DNA of 64,000 nt from Tatumella citrea (lineage in GTDB: Bacteria; Pseudomonadota; Gammaproteobacteria; Enterobacterales; Enterobacteriaceae). The first letter of the stretch is position 1. The number at the start of each line of letters is the position of its first letter. The notes beneath the pieces are model-generated. The model was given only the letters and a program-made list of their open reading frames with translations, was not told where the DNA came from and did no database searches. The stretch is from positions 4,423,467 to 4,487,466 of the forward strand of contig NZ_CP015579.1 of assembly GCF_002163585.1 (NCBI RefSeq), read 5' to 3'. A program made the translations under genes and the position numbers. Positions 27,071 to 36,116 of this stretch are shown here, in pieces.

Positions 27071-28000
27071 ATGCTGAGCCTGCAGCGTGTCGCGATGTTT
27101 ATTGCAGTGGTGGAATCCGGCAGTTTTACAGCCGCGGCGGCAACGCTGCGCCAGACGAAAGCGGTCGTCAGCTTTAATATCCGCCAGCTTGAGGCTGAAC
27201 TGGGGGTTTCGTTGTTGCTGCGGACCACACGCCGGCTGGCATTGACGGAGGCCGGTGACGCCTTTTATTTGCGCAGCAAGCAACTGTTGCAGCAGGCAGA
27301 GCAACTGGTCAGTGATGTGCGGATGGTCCACAGCGGCTTTAGTGGGGAATTACGAGTCACCAGTACTCCTGAATTTGGCCAGGCTCTGGTCGTGCCCGCT
27401 CTGGCGGCCTTTTCCAGTCAGCATCCGCAACTCGGCGTGCATTTCTCCTCTTCATCGCAACCGGCAGATCTGATTGCTGAACGCTTTGACGTGGCTATCC
27501 GGCTGGGGACCCTGGCCGATTCGCGTTACCGTGCGGCGCTTATTGAACGTTTTGCAATTCTGGCAGTAGCGGCCCCGTGCTGGCTGGAAACTCATCCGGT
27601 GAACTCATTAGAGGCACTGGCTAAAGCCGACTGGATTATCCATGACGGACTCGCGGATGCACTGCACTGGATATTAGAAGGTCCACAAGGGCAACAGTCT
27701 GCGCTTAATATCGATAATCCGGCAAAACTGTCGGCAGATAATTCGTCTGCTCTGCGTAGCTTTGCTCTGGCAGGATGCGGAATCGCTCTGTTGCCGGAAT
27801 GGCTGGTCAGAGAGGACCTGCTTTGCAAAAAATTATCAGTGGTGCTGCCGGAGTGGCAATTTCCTGCTCAGGGGATTTATGCTGTCTATCCGGATACCCG
27901 CTATGTTCCGGCCCGTGTCCGCGGGTTTATCGATTTCTTACGTCATTTCCAGGCATCAAAGGCTGCGGAGAACAACCATGAACCCACCGGTTTGGTCTGA
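27071..28000 (+). CDS. LysR-family transcriptional regulator
   Basis: A 309-residue protein with an N-terminal winged helix-turn-helix (MFIAVVESGSFTAAAATLRQ and VVSFNIRQLEAELGVSLLLR) and a substrate-binding-like C-terminal domain. The sequence resembles the subgroup with TSTPEFGQALVVPALAAF. It is divergent from the DHA2-like pump (108 bp between starts), the classical arrangement for control of the neighbouring gene. Its 3' end overlaps the AraC gene by 23 nt, so the two regulators are probably on one mRNA. Confidence 0.85.
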   Translation: MLSLQRVAMFIAVVESGSFTAAAATLRQTKAVVSFNIRQLEAELGVSLLLRTTRRLALTEAGDAFYLRSKQLLQQAEQLVSDVRMVHSGFSGELRVTSTPEFGQALVVPALAAFSSQHPQLGVHFSSSSQPADLIAERFDVAIRLGTLADSRYRAALIERFAILAVAAPCWLETHPVNSLEALAKADWIIHDGLADALHWILEGPQGQQSALNIDNPAKLSADNSSALRSFALAGCGIALLPEWLVREDLLCKKLSVVLPEWQFPAQGIYAVYPDTRYVPARVRGFIDFLRHFQASKAAENNHEPTGLV

Positions 28001-28748
28001 ACAGACATTACTGGATCGCAACGGCCCGGTGACTGGCATTGCGGCAGATTATCCGGACCGCTTTACCATTGCTGCACACAGCCATCCTATGGCGCAACTG
28101 GTGTATGCGATTGAAGGTGTACTGGTCGTGGAAACTGCTGCAGGACGCTGGGTAGTTCCTCCCAGCCGGGCGGTGTGGCTGCAGGCCGGTGTCAGTCATA
28201 CTGTGCGGATGCGCGGCGCGGCAAGGATGCGCACCTTGTTTGTCCGTCCCGGCGCGATTGAAGGACTGCCCGAAGATGATAGCGTGATTGATGTTTCACC
28301 GTTGCTGCGGGAACTGATTCTGGCGGCTGTCAGTGTGGCCAGTGATTATGAGGCTGACAGCAGAGACGGACGACTGATGCGCTTTGTACTCGATGAGTTG
28401 TGTTCTTTGCCGGTATTACCTTTTAACCTGCCCTGGCCTCAGGACCCACGCATCGCACGGGTTTGTGAAGTCCTCGCTAATTCTCCTGCGGATAACCGGA
28501 CGGCCAGCCAGTGGTCAGCAGAGCTGGCGATGAGCCTGAAAACATTCCAGCGCCAGTTTCTGCGCCACACCGGGGTGACTTTCGGGCGCTGGCGGCAACA
28601 GGCAAGGCTGCTGCTCTCTCTGGAGTCGCTGGCGGGTGGAATGTCGGTACTGGAAGTGGCTCTGCAACACGGCTACGAAAGCCAGAGTGCTTTTACGGCG
28701 GCATTTCGCCGCCAGTTTGGCGTATCTCCGACCGCTTTCTATCGCTAA
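27978..28748 (+). CDS. AraC-family regulator with N-terminal cupin domain
   Basis: The ATG at 27978, with GGAG eight bases upstream, gives 256 residues; the open frame extends further left inside the LysR gene without a start signal. Residues 25-100 form a cupin (HSHPMAQLVYAIEGVLVV, WVVPPSRAVWLQAGVSHTV); residues 150-256 carry two helix-turn-helices (ASQWSAELAMSLKTFQRQFL and GYESQSAFTAAFRRQFGVSP). This is the YdeO/NimR-like type often linked to efflux genes. Its stop codon overlaps that of the convergent EmrB-like gene by 3 nt. It likely controls one of the flanking pumps. Confidence 0.85.
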   Translation: MNPPVWSEQTLLDRNGPVTGIAADYPDRFTIAAHSHPMAQLVYAIEGVLVVETAAGRWVVPPSRAVWLQAGVSHTVRMRGAARMRTLFVRPGAIEGLPEDDSVIDVSPLLRELILAAVSVASDYEADSRDGRLMRFVLDELCSLPVLPFNLPWPQDPRIARVCEVLANSPADNRTASQWSAELAMSLKTFQRQFLRHTGVTFGRWRQQARLLLSLESLAGGMSVLEVALQHGYESQSAFTAAFRRQFGVSPTAFYR

Positions 28749-30313
28749 TGGAAAGTACGCCGCAGGAATAATCCGGTCACAGCGCAGGCCAACATGCAAA
28801 CACTGGCAATCCAGAAAGTATCGCTGTAAGCCAGAAACTCTGCATTACGTTGCACAGCCTCATTCATCACTCCCAGAGCCTGCTGTCGGAGTAACTGTGT
28901 TCCTGAGCCATAAAGAGCCTCCTGATAACTGACTGCATGACCGGCCAGTAATCTGACGGTATCGACCATCTGTTGTTGTGTTGCCGGGGAAAAGGGAGTC
29001 ACGGCACTGCCAATTTGCTGTGCATGTTGCCGGGTGAAATCAACGATGGACTGACTGCACAACGCAATCCCTATGGCCCCTCCGACATTACGCACCATTG
29101 AAAATAACCCGGAAGCTGAACCTGATTGTGTTTTATCCAGACCCTGAATGGCCATCACCCCAAGAGCTACGACAACCAGTGATTGGCCAATCCCGCGCAC
29201 TACCAGTGACGGTACAATCACGTTGGCTGAGGCATCGGGGTTTAAATGAATATTCATTCCGCAGCCTACGGCGGTAATCACAAAACCGGCAATGATAATG
29301 ACCCGGGGACTACTGAGCCGCATAAGATACGGGGTAGCAAAAGACATAATGAACTGTACGATGCCGTAGGGGATCATCAGCATACCAATCTGCCTAGCAT
29401 TATATCCCTGCAATTCTGCAAAATAGTTGGGCACCAAAAACACCACACCAAACACCACGGCGCCAAATGAGAATTGCATCAGGCTGGCAACACCAAAATT
29501 GTATTCTCCCAGTAAACGCAGATTAATAAACGGATGAGAGGTCCGCAATTCCACCCAGACGAACGCCACCAACCCGGTGATGGCGATAATGGTACAGTTA
29601 ATAATAAAGGGGGAAGAGAACCAGTCTTCCCGGCCTCCTTCCTCCAACATAATCTGCAGGGCGGATAAACCGACTGCCATGGAGCCCATTCCCCACCAGT
29701 CACTGTTGCGAAGCTTGTCCAGACTTAGTGGCTGAGGTTTGACAGACCAGCCAATAGCCGCCAACAACAGTAATCCTGGTGGAACCTGTAAATAAAAAAT
29801 CCATCTCCACGACCAGACATCGGTCAGCCATCCACCCAGTGCCGGGCCGGCAGCCTGTGCCACATTATTAGCCACAGCAAATAATGCCATCCCAAGGGCG
29901 TGTTTACGGGAGGGTAATTCACCGATGATCAACTGAAAGGAGAGGGGGATTAGCACCCCACCAAACGCACCCTGCAGTGCCCGGGCAAAAATCATGGTCT
30001 GGATATTGGGGGCCAGCGAACAGACCACCGAGAACACCACAAAACCTGAGGTTCCGGTCATTAATACTTTGCGCATACCAAAGACTGAAACCAGCCAGCC
30101 GGTGACAGGGATGATAATAATCTCGGCGACCAGATAAGCGGTGGTGATCCAGGAACCCTCTTCAAAGGTGGCACCTAACGACCCTCTGACATCGGGCAGT
30201 GACGCATTGGTGACATGAACATTCATCCCTGCCATAAAACAGCCAATGACACTGCCAAGCACAGCCACCCAGCTGCGCAGGGAAATCGCATCGTTTTGGT
30301 TATCTTTATTCAT
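28745..30313 (-). CDS. EmrB-like DHA2 multidrug efflux permease
   Basis: A 522-residue, 14-helix transporter. SVIGCFMAGMNVHVTNASLP and GSWITTAYLVAEIIIIPVTG are the EmrB signature regions, with motif C in AQAAGPALGGWLTD. It is the inner-membrane H+ antiporter of a tripartite pump with the EmrA-like adaptor upstream. The ATG at 30313 overlaps the adaptor's last codons by 8 nt, so translation is coupled. Because the outer-membrane component of the operon is broken, it would need TolC or another channel to function. Confidence 0.88.
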   Translation of the reverse strand: MNKDNQNDAISLRSWVAVLGSVIGCFMAGMNVHVTNASLPDVRGSLGATFEEGSWITTAYLVAEIIIIPVTGWLVSVFGMRKVLMTGTSGFVVFSVVCSLAPNIQTMIFARALQGAFGGVLIPLSFQLIIGELPSRKHALGMALFAVANNVAQAAGPALGGWLTDVWSWRWIFYLQVPPGLLLLAAIGWSVKPQPLSLDKLRNSDWWGMGSMAVGLSALQIMLEEGGREDWFSSPFIINCTIIAITGLVAFVWVELRTSHPFINLRLLGEYNFGVASLMQFSFGAVVFGVVFLVPNYFAELQGYNARQIGMLMIPYGIVQFIMSFATPYLMRLSSPRVIIIAGFVITAVGCGMNIHLNPDASANVIVPSLVVRGIGQSLVVVALGVMAIQGLDKTQSGSASGLFSMVRNVGGAIGIALCSQSIVDFTRQHAQQIGSAVTPFSPATQQQMVDTVRLLAGHAVSYQEALYGSGTQLLRQQALGVMNEAVQRNAEFLAYSDTFWIASVCMLACAVTGLFLRRTFH

Positions 30314-31415
30314 GATGAGTATCCACGCTGACATCAACCGACATGCCGGGCCGGATTGACGCCATTTGTTCCTGACCAGCGGTCAGCTGAATTCTGACCG
30401 GCATTCGCTGGACAATTTTGGTGAAGTTACCGGTTGCATTGTCGCTGGGCAGCAGAGCGAACTCTGCCCCGGAGGCCGGCGCCAGACTGACCACTTTACC
30501 GTGAAAAGTTTGGCTGTTAAGGGCATCGACACTGACGGTAGCTGGCTGACCCGGACGGATATTAGCCATCTGAGTTTCTTTAAAATTAGCTATGATATAT
30601 ATCGCATCCGGTACTACAGCCAGCAGTGGCCCTCCGGGTTCCCCCAGTTCTCCCGGACGAACTGTTCGTCGGGCGATAGTGCCGGTCACCGGGCTGCGGA
30701 TCAGGGTATTTTGCAGATCAATCGCTGCCAGCTGTTGTTGAGCCAGGGTTTCGCGGATATGGGCGTCTGCGCCGGAACTTTCAGCCTGCAATGCCTGTTG
30801 TTCCTGCTGCAACAGCGACAACGCTAATTGCTGTTGTTGTAAACCGGCGCGGGCTTCACTGCTGGCAGCCGTTGCCTGTGCTGCTATCGACCGGGCATTT
30901 TCCAGCAGTTCAGCGCTGCTGATATGTTGCCGGTTCAGATCAGTCTGACGGGTAAGTCCCTTTTGGGCCTGCACTTCTGCTACCTCTGCAGCCTGTAACC
31001 GGGAGGCTGCGGCAGTAATCTGAGTGTGCTGTTGTTGTACGCGTAAAGGGAATTGCCTGATACGCGTCTCAATAACCTCCCTGGCCGCAATAGCAGTCTG
31101 CCAGGCAGCCTCAGCCTGTTCGGCTCTGGCGCGATAATCTTTATCCTCCAGCATTACCAGAGGTTGCCCGGCTGTGACGTGCTGATTGTCACCAACTTCG
31201 ACGCGAGCGATATAGCCGGAGATTTTTGGAGCCAGGGTTACAATATCAGCTCGCGCATAAGCATCATCGGTGCTGACCTGCCAGCGAGTGCTGTTCCACC
31301 AGAACCCCGCCGCGATGCAAGCGGCGATAACCCCGACAGCGGGCAATAACAGTTTACGCCGCATAATAACGGTACGTCGGGCAGCGATGGCAGCAGGCAA
31401 TGTATTATCAGTCAT
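30306..31415 (-). CDS. EmrA-like periplasmic adaptor (HlyD family)
   Basis: A 369-residue membrane fusion protein: one N-terminal anchor (LLLPAVGVIAACIAAGFWW), a biotinyl-lipoyl motif beginning DDAYARADIVTLAPKISGYI, a long Gln/Ala-rich alpha-hairpin (about residues 90-210) and a beta-barrel with NFKETQMANIRPGQPATV. It links the EmrB-like permease to an outer-membrane channel. Overlaps of 8 nt at each end tie it to the OMF pseudogene and to the permease in one operon. Confidence 0.87.
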   Translation of the reverse strand: MTDNTLPAAIAARRTVIMRRKLLLPAVGVIAACIAAGFWWNSTRWQVSTDDAYARADIVTLAPKISGYIARVEVGDNQHVTAGQPLVMLEDKDYRARAEQAEAAWQTAIAAREVIETRIRQFPLRVQQQHTQITAAASRLQAAEVAEVQAQKGLTRQTDLNRQHISSAELLENARSIAAQATAASSEARAGLQQQQLALSLLQQEQQALQAESSGADAHIRETLAQQQLAAIDLQNTLIRSPVTGTIARRTVRPGELGEPGGPLLAVVPDAIYIIANFKETQMANIRPGQPATVSVDALNSQTFHGKVVSLAPASGAEFALLPSDNATGNFTKIVQRMPVRIQLTAGQEQMASIRPGMSVDVSVDTHHE

Positions 31416-32845
31416 GGTTATTTTTCTCTACAACGGCAGTTAATGGAACAGAAGAACGCACCGGTACCGGCAGTATCAGTCGCGGAGCCTGTTGCCAGCC
31501 TCCGCCCAGTGCTTTAAACAGAGTGATTTGGCTGTTTAGCCATTGCGCCCGAACCTGCAGTAATTGCTGCTGGCTGCGGATAAGATTGCGTTCACTGTCA
31601 ATAAATTCCGGTTCGGTGATCGCTCCGGCGATATATGAGGCTCGGGCCAACGCCAGAGTCTGGCAGCTGTGCTGCTCTGTCAGAGTGGTTTCTGCCAGCT
31701 CTTGTTGATCTGCCCGGTAGCGTGCCAGTGCATCCTGCATTTCCTGCAATGCACGCAGAATCACCTGATCAAAATTTGCCAGCGCTTTTTGTTCGCCGGC
31801 ATTGGCTCCGGCGATCCGCGCCCGGGTGGCGCTTATATCCGGGAACGACCAGCTGATCAGAGGGCCCAGACTCCAGACGCTGGCACCACTTTTACGCCAG
31901 CCGTCAATTTGTGGGGCCGAGGTAAAAATGGATGACCCCAGAGTAACCTGCGGATAAAGTCCGGAAACCTCGACACCAATCTGTGCGGTTGCCGCACGCA
32001 ACCTGTCAGCGGCCGCACGAACATCGGGACGGCGTTTCAGCATCTGCGTAGGATTACGCCATGGCATGGCAGCATCCGGTAATTCCGGTGGCTGTGTACA
32101 ACTGACGGCCGCCAGAGGAGGGTTAGTCGGCAGACGCCCCATCAGCACCGCCAACTGGCTGAGATCATGCTCCCGTTGTGCCGCCAGGCCCGGCAGAGTG
32201 CTGCGGGCAGCATCTGCCACGAGTTGCGCATTCAGGCGGTCAGTTTCTCCGACGGCACCGGCGAGTTGTAGCCGGGCGGTAACGCTGGCACCGAGCTCTG
32301 CCAGATGTACCGCATGGCGTGCGACGGCGATTTGCTGCGTATCGCTACAGACATTAAGCCAGGCGCGGGTCGTGGCGGCAGCAACTTCCACCCTGACGCA
32401 TTCTGCGCAAACGGCCCGACAGATCTAACTCCCAACTGACATCCATACCAATGCCATAGCGGTTACCGCGACGAATATCCTGGCTGTTGTCCAGGGCGGC
32501 CTGTAACTGATCGCTTAACGTACTGCCATAGCCGGCACTGCTGGTAAAACGAGTGGCTGGCAGGGATTGCGCACCGGTTTCATCTGCGAGAGCATCAGCA
32601 GTGAGTAAATCTGCTGCGGCAACCCGCAAATCACGGTTATTCCGCAGGGCCTCACTTACCGCTGCGTTTAGCGCCGTGTCGTGATACATCATCCACCATT
32701 GGTCGGTCAGAGGGGGATCTGCAGGGGCATCAGGAGGCAGAGGTAATGTGCTGGCAGGTGGCGCAGAGGGCCCCACCGTACAACCGGTAATAAATAAAGT
32801 GATTAGTGCCGCTAATGGCCAGCGTGGAAAGGTCATGGATAGCAT
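31408..32845 (-). pseudogene. NodT/OprM-type outer-membrane efflux lipoprotein, frameshifted by an internal deletion
   Basis: Two reading frames together encode one outer-membrane factor. The 5' part starts with a lipoprotein signal (LITLFITGC) and runs to DVSWELDLSGRLRR, then loses frame and stops at 32354. The 3' part resumes as VRVEVAAATTRAWLNVC and runs in another frame to 31408 with the family's second repeat intact (EVSGLYPQVTLGSS, PEFIDSERNLIRSQQQLL). In relatives roughly 18 residues lie between the GRLRR and VRVEVAA segments; here only about 4 nt separate them, so a deletion of roughly 50 nt at about 32395-32400 explains the break better than a one-base sequencing error. It precedes the adaptor and permease genes of the pump. 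Confidence 0.8.
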
Positions 32846-33104
32846 CCGTTAATGAGAATGCGTCCAGTTTATGGTGATCTGTTTTGCCGCTATTGCGCCG
32901 GATGGACTACTATTATCTTGAAAAGGTCATTCTGGCGCTCTGCTTCCCTTGCAGACTTTCGGGTGTTGTCAGGCGGGAAAGATCTTAGCCAGCGGACCGC
33001 CTTCTTTGCAGAAATATGAAACATTTTTTCCGGACTGACTTTTCTGTTAACCCGGACGATTTGCCGCTACATTGAATAGATCACTCGCGACCAGGGAGGC
33101 GACT

Positions 33105-33710
33105 ATGCTTTACATCTTTGATTTGGGTAATGTCATCGTTGATATCGATTTTAATCGTGTACTGGGCGTCTGGAGCCACTTAAGTGGGGTGCCTTTAGCG
33201 CTGCTGCAAAATCGTTTTACCTTCGATGAAGCTTTTGAACAGCACGAACGTGGTGAGATATCCGATCAACAGTTTGCAGAACTCATCTGCAAAACACTGG
33301 AAGTGAATCTGAGTTATGACCAGTTTGCTGCAGGATGGCAGGCGGTTTTTGTCGGTGTGCGTGATGACACAGTCGCGCAGATGAATGCATTACGCGCTGC
33401 AGGACACCGGGTTGTCATTCTGTCGAATACCAATAATCTGCACTGTGAATTCTGGCCTCAGCAGTATCCGGAGGTGAGCTCTGCAGCAGACGCAATTTAT
33501 CTCTCTCAGCAATTGAAAATGCGTAAACCTGAGCCCGGGATCTACCAGGCAGTGCTGGAGAAAGAAGGAGTCGCTGCCAGCGAGGTCGTGTTCTTTGACG
33601 ATAATGAGTCCAATATCAATGCGGCCCGTCAGGCAGGAATCCACAGCGTACTGGTCACAGGACCGGAGACTGTCCGGCAGTGGTTTGCCACCTCCGGAGT
33701 ACACTCCTGA
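33105..33710 (+). CDS. yihX: HAD-family alpha-D-glucose-1-phosphate phosphatase YihX
   Basis: A 201-residue HAD hydrolase (E. coli 199). The nucleophile motif FDLGNVIVDIDF has D6; ILSNTNN is motif II, KMRKPEP motif III and FFDDNESN motif IV. YihX removes phosphate from glucose-1-phosphate. The ATG at 33105 follows GGGAGG; an in-frame start 33 nt earlier lacks one. It heads the yihX-yihY-dtd-fabY run. Confidence 0.93.
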   Translation: MLYIFDLGNVIVDIDFNRVLGVWSHLSGVPLALLQNRFTFDEAFEQHERGEISDQQFAELICKTLEVNLSYDQFAAGWQAVFVGVRDDTVAQMNALRAAGHRVVILSNTNNLHCEFWPQQYPEVSSAADAIYLSQQLKMRKPEPGIYQAVLEKEGVAASEVVFFDDNESNINAARQAGIHSVLVTGPETVRQWFATSGVHS

Positions 33711-33776
33711 AAGTTCTCGCGGGGGCCGAAAAACCGTTAACCCCGTATCTCTGTAGTCAGCAGGGAGCTCAACAGC

Positions 33777-34628
33777 ATGAAATTACCGGTAAAGATTCCG
33801 CTCAGATGGCTGGTCGTTCTGTGGCGCAGAATCGATGAAGATAACATGACCGTGCATGCAGGTAACCTGACCTTTGTATCGCTTCTGGCGCTGGTTCCGC
33901 TGGCCACGGTTGTTTTTGCGCTGTTCGCTGCATTTCCGGTGTTTTCTGACATCAGTGTTCAGCTGAAGCACTTTATTTTCAGTAACTTTGTACCGGCAGC
34001 AGGCACCGTGGTGGAAGACTATCTGGAACGGTTTGTCAGTAATGTGAACCGGATGACGGCAGTCGGGGCCATCGGGTTAATTGTCACGGCCCTGTTGTTA
34101 ATGCACTCGATTGACAGCGCTCTGAACACTATCTGGCGTAGCCGGACCAAACGGCCTTTAGTGTTTTCCTTTGCCGTTTACTGGATGGTCTTAACGCTGG
34201 GGCCGTTACTGGCAGGGGCCAGCCTGGCACTGAGTTCTATTCTGTTTTCTGCCCAGTGGATTAATGACAGCGGGGTTATCCGGTTGCTGGAACCGGTGTT
34301 ACGGGTGTTCCCGTTACTGCTGTCGGTTCTGGCTTTCTGGCTGCTTTACAGCATTGTTCCGACCCGCCAGGTGGCTGCACTGGATGCCCTGACCGGGGCG
34401 ATGGTGGCCGGGGTATTGTTTGAAGCTGGCAAGAAGGCATTTTCTTTATATATCACGACGTTTCCTTCCTATCAGATGATTTATGGCGTGCTGGCAGTGA
34501 TCCCAATATTAATTCTCTGGATGTATTGGACCTGGTGTATTGTATTACTCGGCGCTGAGATTACGGTCTCTATTGAACACTATCGCCAGTTAAAACAATC
34601 TCCAAAAGAAGGACCTGAAGCTTCATGA
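33777..34628 (+). CDS. yihY: UPF0761 inner-membrane protein YihY
   Basis: A 283-residue protein with about six membrane helices (for example [38 protein letters not shown] and [20 protein letters not shown]), of the YihY/BrkB family. It was once misnamed RNase BN; its true role is unknown. It overlaps dtd by 4 nt (ATGA). The ATG at 33777 has GGGAG upstream. Confidence 0.93.
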   Translation: MKLPVKIPLRWLVVLWRRIDEDNMTVHAGNLTFVSLLALVPLATVVFALFAAFPVFSDISVQLKHFIFSNFVPAAGTVVEDYLERFVSNVNRMTAVGAIGLIVTALLLMHSIDSALNTIWRSRTKRPLVFSFAVYWMVLTLGPLLAGASLALSSILFSAQWINDSGVIRLLEPVLRVFPLLLSVLAFWLLYSIVPTRQVAALDALTGAMVAGVLFEAGKKAFSLYITTFPSYQMIYGVLAVIPILILWMYWTWCIVLLGAEITVSIEHYRQLKQSPKEGPEAS

Positions 34629-35062
34629 TTGCATTAATTCAGCGGGTTACCGAAGCCTGCGTCACTGTTGATGGTGAAATCACAGGACAGATTGCTGCCG
34701 GTTTGCTGGTGCTACTGGCGGTTGAAAAAGATGATGATGAAAAGAAAGCACAGCGCTTAGCTGAACGGGTTCTGGGCTACCGGGTATTCAGTGATGATCA
34801 GGGGAAAATGAACCTCAATCTGCAACAGGCAAAGGGTAGTCTGCTGGTGGTGTCTCAGTTTACCCTCGCTGCCGATACGCAAAAGGGGATGCGGCCATCA
34901 TTTTCTGGTGGCGCCACCCCTGAATCTGCCCGGCAGTTATACGAATATTTTAGTGACTGTTGTCGTCAGCAAGGTGTGCACACTGAGAATGGCCGGTTTG
35001 CGGCAGATATGCAGGTCAGTCTGGTCAATGACGGACCAGTAACCTTCTGGTTACAGGTATGA
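34625..35062 (+). CDS. dtd: D-aminoacyl-tRNA deacylase
   Basis: A 145-residue protein, as in E. coli. The two active-site signatures are present: SQFTLAAD (cross-subunit Ser/Thr region) and the C-terminal [11 protein letters not shown] with the Gly-Pro motif. The homodimer hydrolyses D-amino acids, and glycine mischarged on tRNA-Ala, from tRNA. Overlaps of 4 nt on both sides place it in an operon with yihY and fabY. Confidence 0.96.
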   Translation: MIALIQRVTEACVTVDGEITGQIAAGLLVLLAVEKDDDEKKAQRLAERVLGYRVFSDDQGKMNLNLQQAKGSLLVVSQFTLAADTQKGMRPSFSGGATPESARQLYEYFSDCCRQQGVHTENGRFAADMQVSLVNDGPVTFWLQV

Positions 35063-36063
35063 GTGAACCTCTGGCTGTCGCTCCACCGGCGAATGTATCC
35101 GGCAACAGGGAGAATCAGTTTATGTACCATTTACGTGTCCCTCAAACACCGCAGGAACTGGAGACTTACTTTCACTTCCGCTGGGAAATGTTGCGCAAGC
35201 CTCTGAAACAGCCTGAAGGCTCTGAACGTGAAGCCTGGGATGCTACCGCGCATCATCAGATGGTGGTAGGTGAAGATGATCAGCCGGTCGCGGTCGGGCG
35301 GTTGTATATTAATGCTGATAATGAAGCGTCAATACGATTTGTGGCAGTGGACCCGACAGTCAGAGGAAAAGGGCTCGGCACTCTGCTGATCATGACTCTG
35401 GAATCGGTCGCTCGTCAGGAAGGCGTAAAACGGGTGACCTGTAGTGCCAGGGAAGATGCCGTCGAATTCTTTGCCAAACTTGGGTACGTCAATCAGGGCG
35501 AAATCACTGCGGCACAAACGACTCCGGTTCGTCACTTTCTGATGATAAAACCGATAGTGACAATGGATGATATTCTGCATCGTGCCGACTGGTGCGGGCA
35601 GCTGCAGCAAGCCTGGTATGATCATATTCCTCTGAGCGAGAAGATGGGGGTGCGGATACTGCAATATACCGGTCGTAAGTTTATCACCACCATGCCGGAA
35701 GCGGGTAATCAGAACCCTCACCATACCTTGTTCGCAGGCAGCCTGTTTTCACTGGCAACACTGACTGGCTGGGGACTGATCTGGTTATTGCTGCGCGAGC
35801 GCCATCTGGGCGGTACGATTATTCTGGCAGATGCTCATATTCGTTACAGCAAACCGATTACCGGGCGTCCTGGCGCAGCAGCTGACCTGGGGTCTTTACG
35901 CGGTGATCTGGACCGTCTGGCCCGTGGCCGCAAGGCAAGAGTTCGTCTGGATGTTTCCCTGTCAGGGGACGACGAAACCGGAGCCGTATTTGAGGGTGTG
36001 TACATTGTACTGCCAGCCGATCCGCTTCGGACTCTGGAAGAGGGCGGGTCGGGGATAGACTGA
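35059..36063 (+). CDS. fabY: Bifunctional GNAT/thioesterase-fold protein FabY (YiiD)
   Basis: A 334-residue protein (E. coli YiiD 329). Residues 20-170 are a GNAT acetyltransferase ([15 protein letters not shown] binds acetyl-Co[17 protein letters not shown]). Residues 180-330 are the YiiD C-terminal hotdog-like domain ([20 protein letters not shown]). FabY is reported to supply acetoacetyl-ACP for initiation of fatty-acid synthesis. The start at 35059 overlaps dtd; the inner Met at residue 22 is less likely, since E. coli also has an N-terminal extension. Confidence 0.92.
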   Translation: MSEPLAVAPPANVSGNRENQFMYHLRVPQTPQELETYFHFRWEMLRKPLKQPEGSEREAWDATAHHQMVVGEDDQPVAVGRLYINADNEASIRFVAVDPTVRGKGLGTLLIMTLESVARQEGVKRVTCSAREDAVEFFAKLGYVNQGEITAAQTTPVRHFLMIKPIVTMDDILHRADWCGQLQQAWYDHIPLSEKMGVRILQYTGRKFITTMPEAGNQNPHHTLFAGSLFSLATLTGWGLIWLLLRERHLGGTIILADAHIRYSKPITGRPGAAADLGSLRGDLDRLARGRKARVRLDVSLSGDDETGAVFEGVYIVLPADPLRTLEEGGSGID

Positions 36064-36116
36064 CCCGCCTGATTGTGGTGACGCCCTCCGTGATGGAGTG
36101 CCTCACCGCGAGCGAT

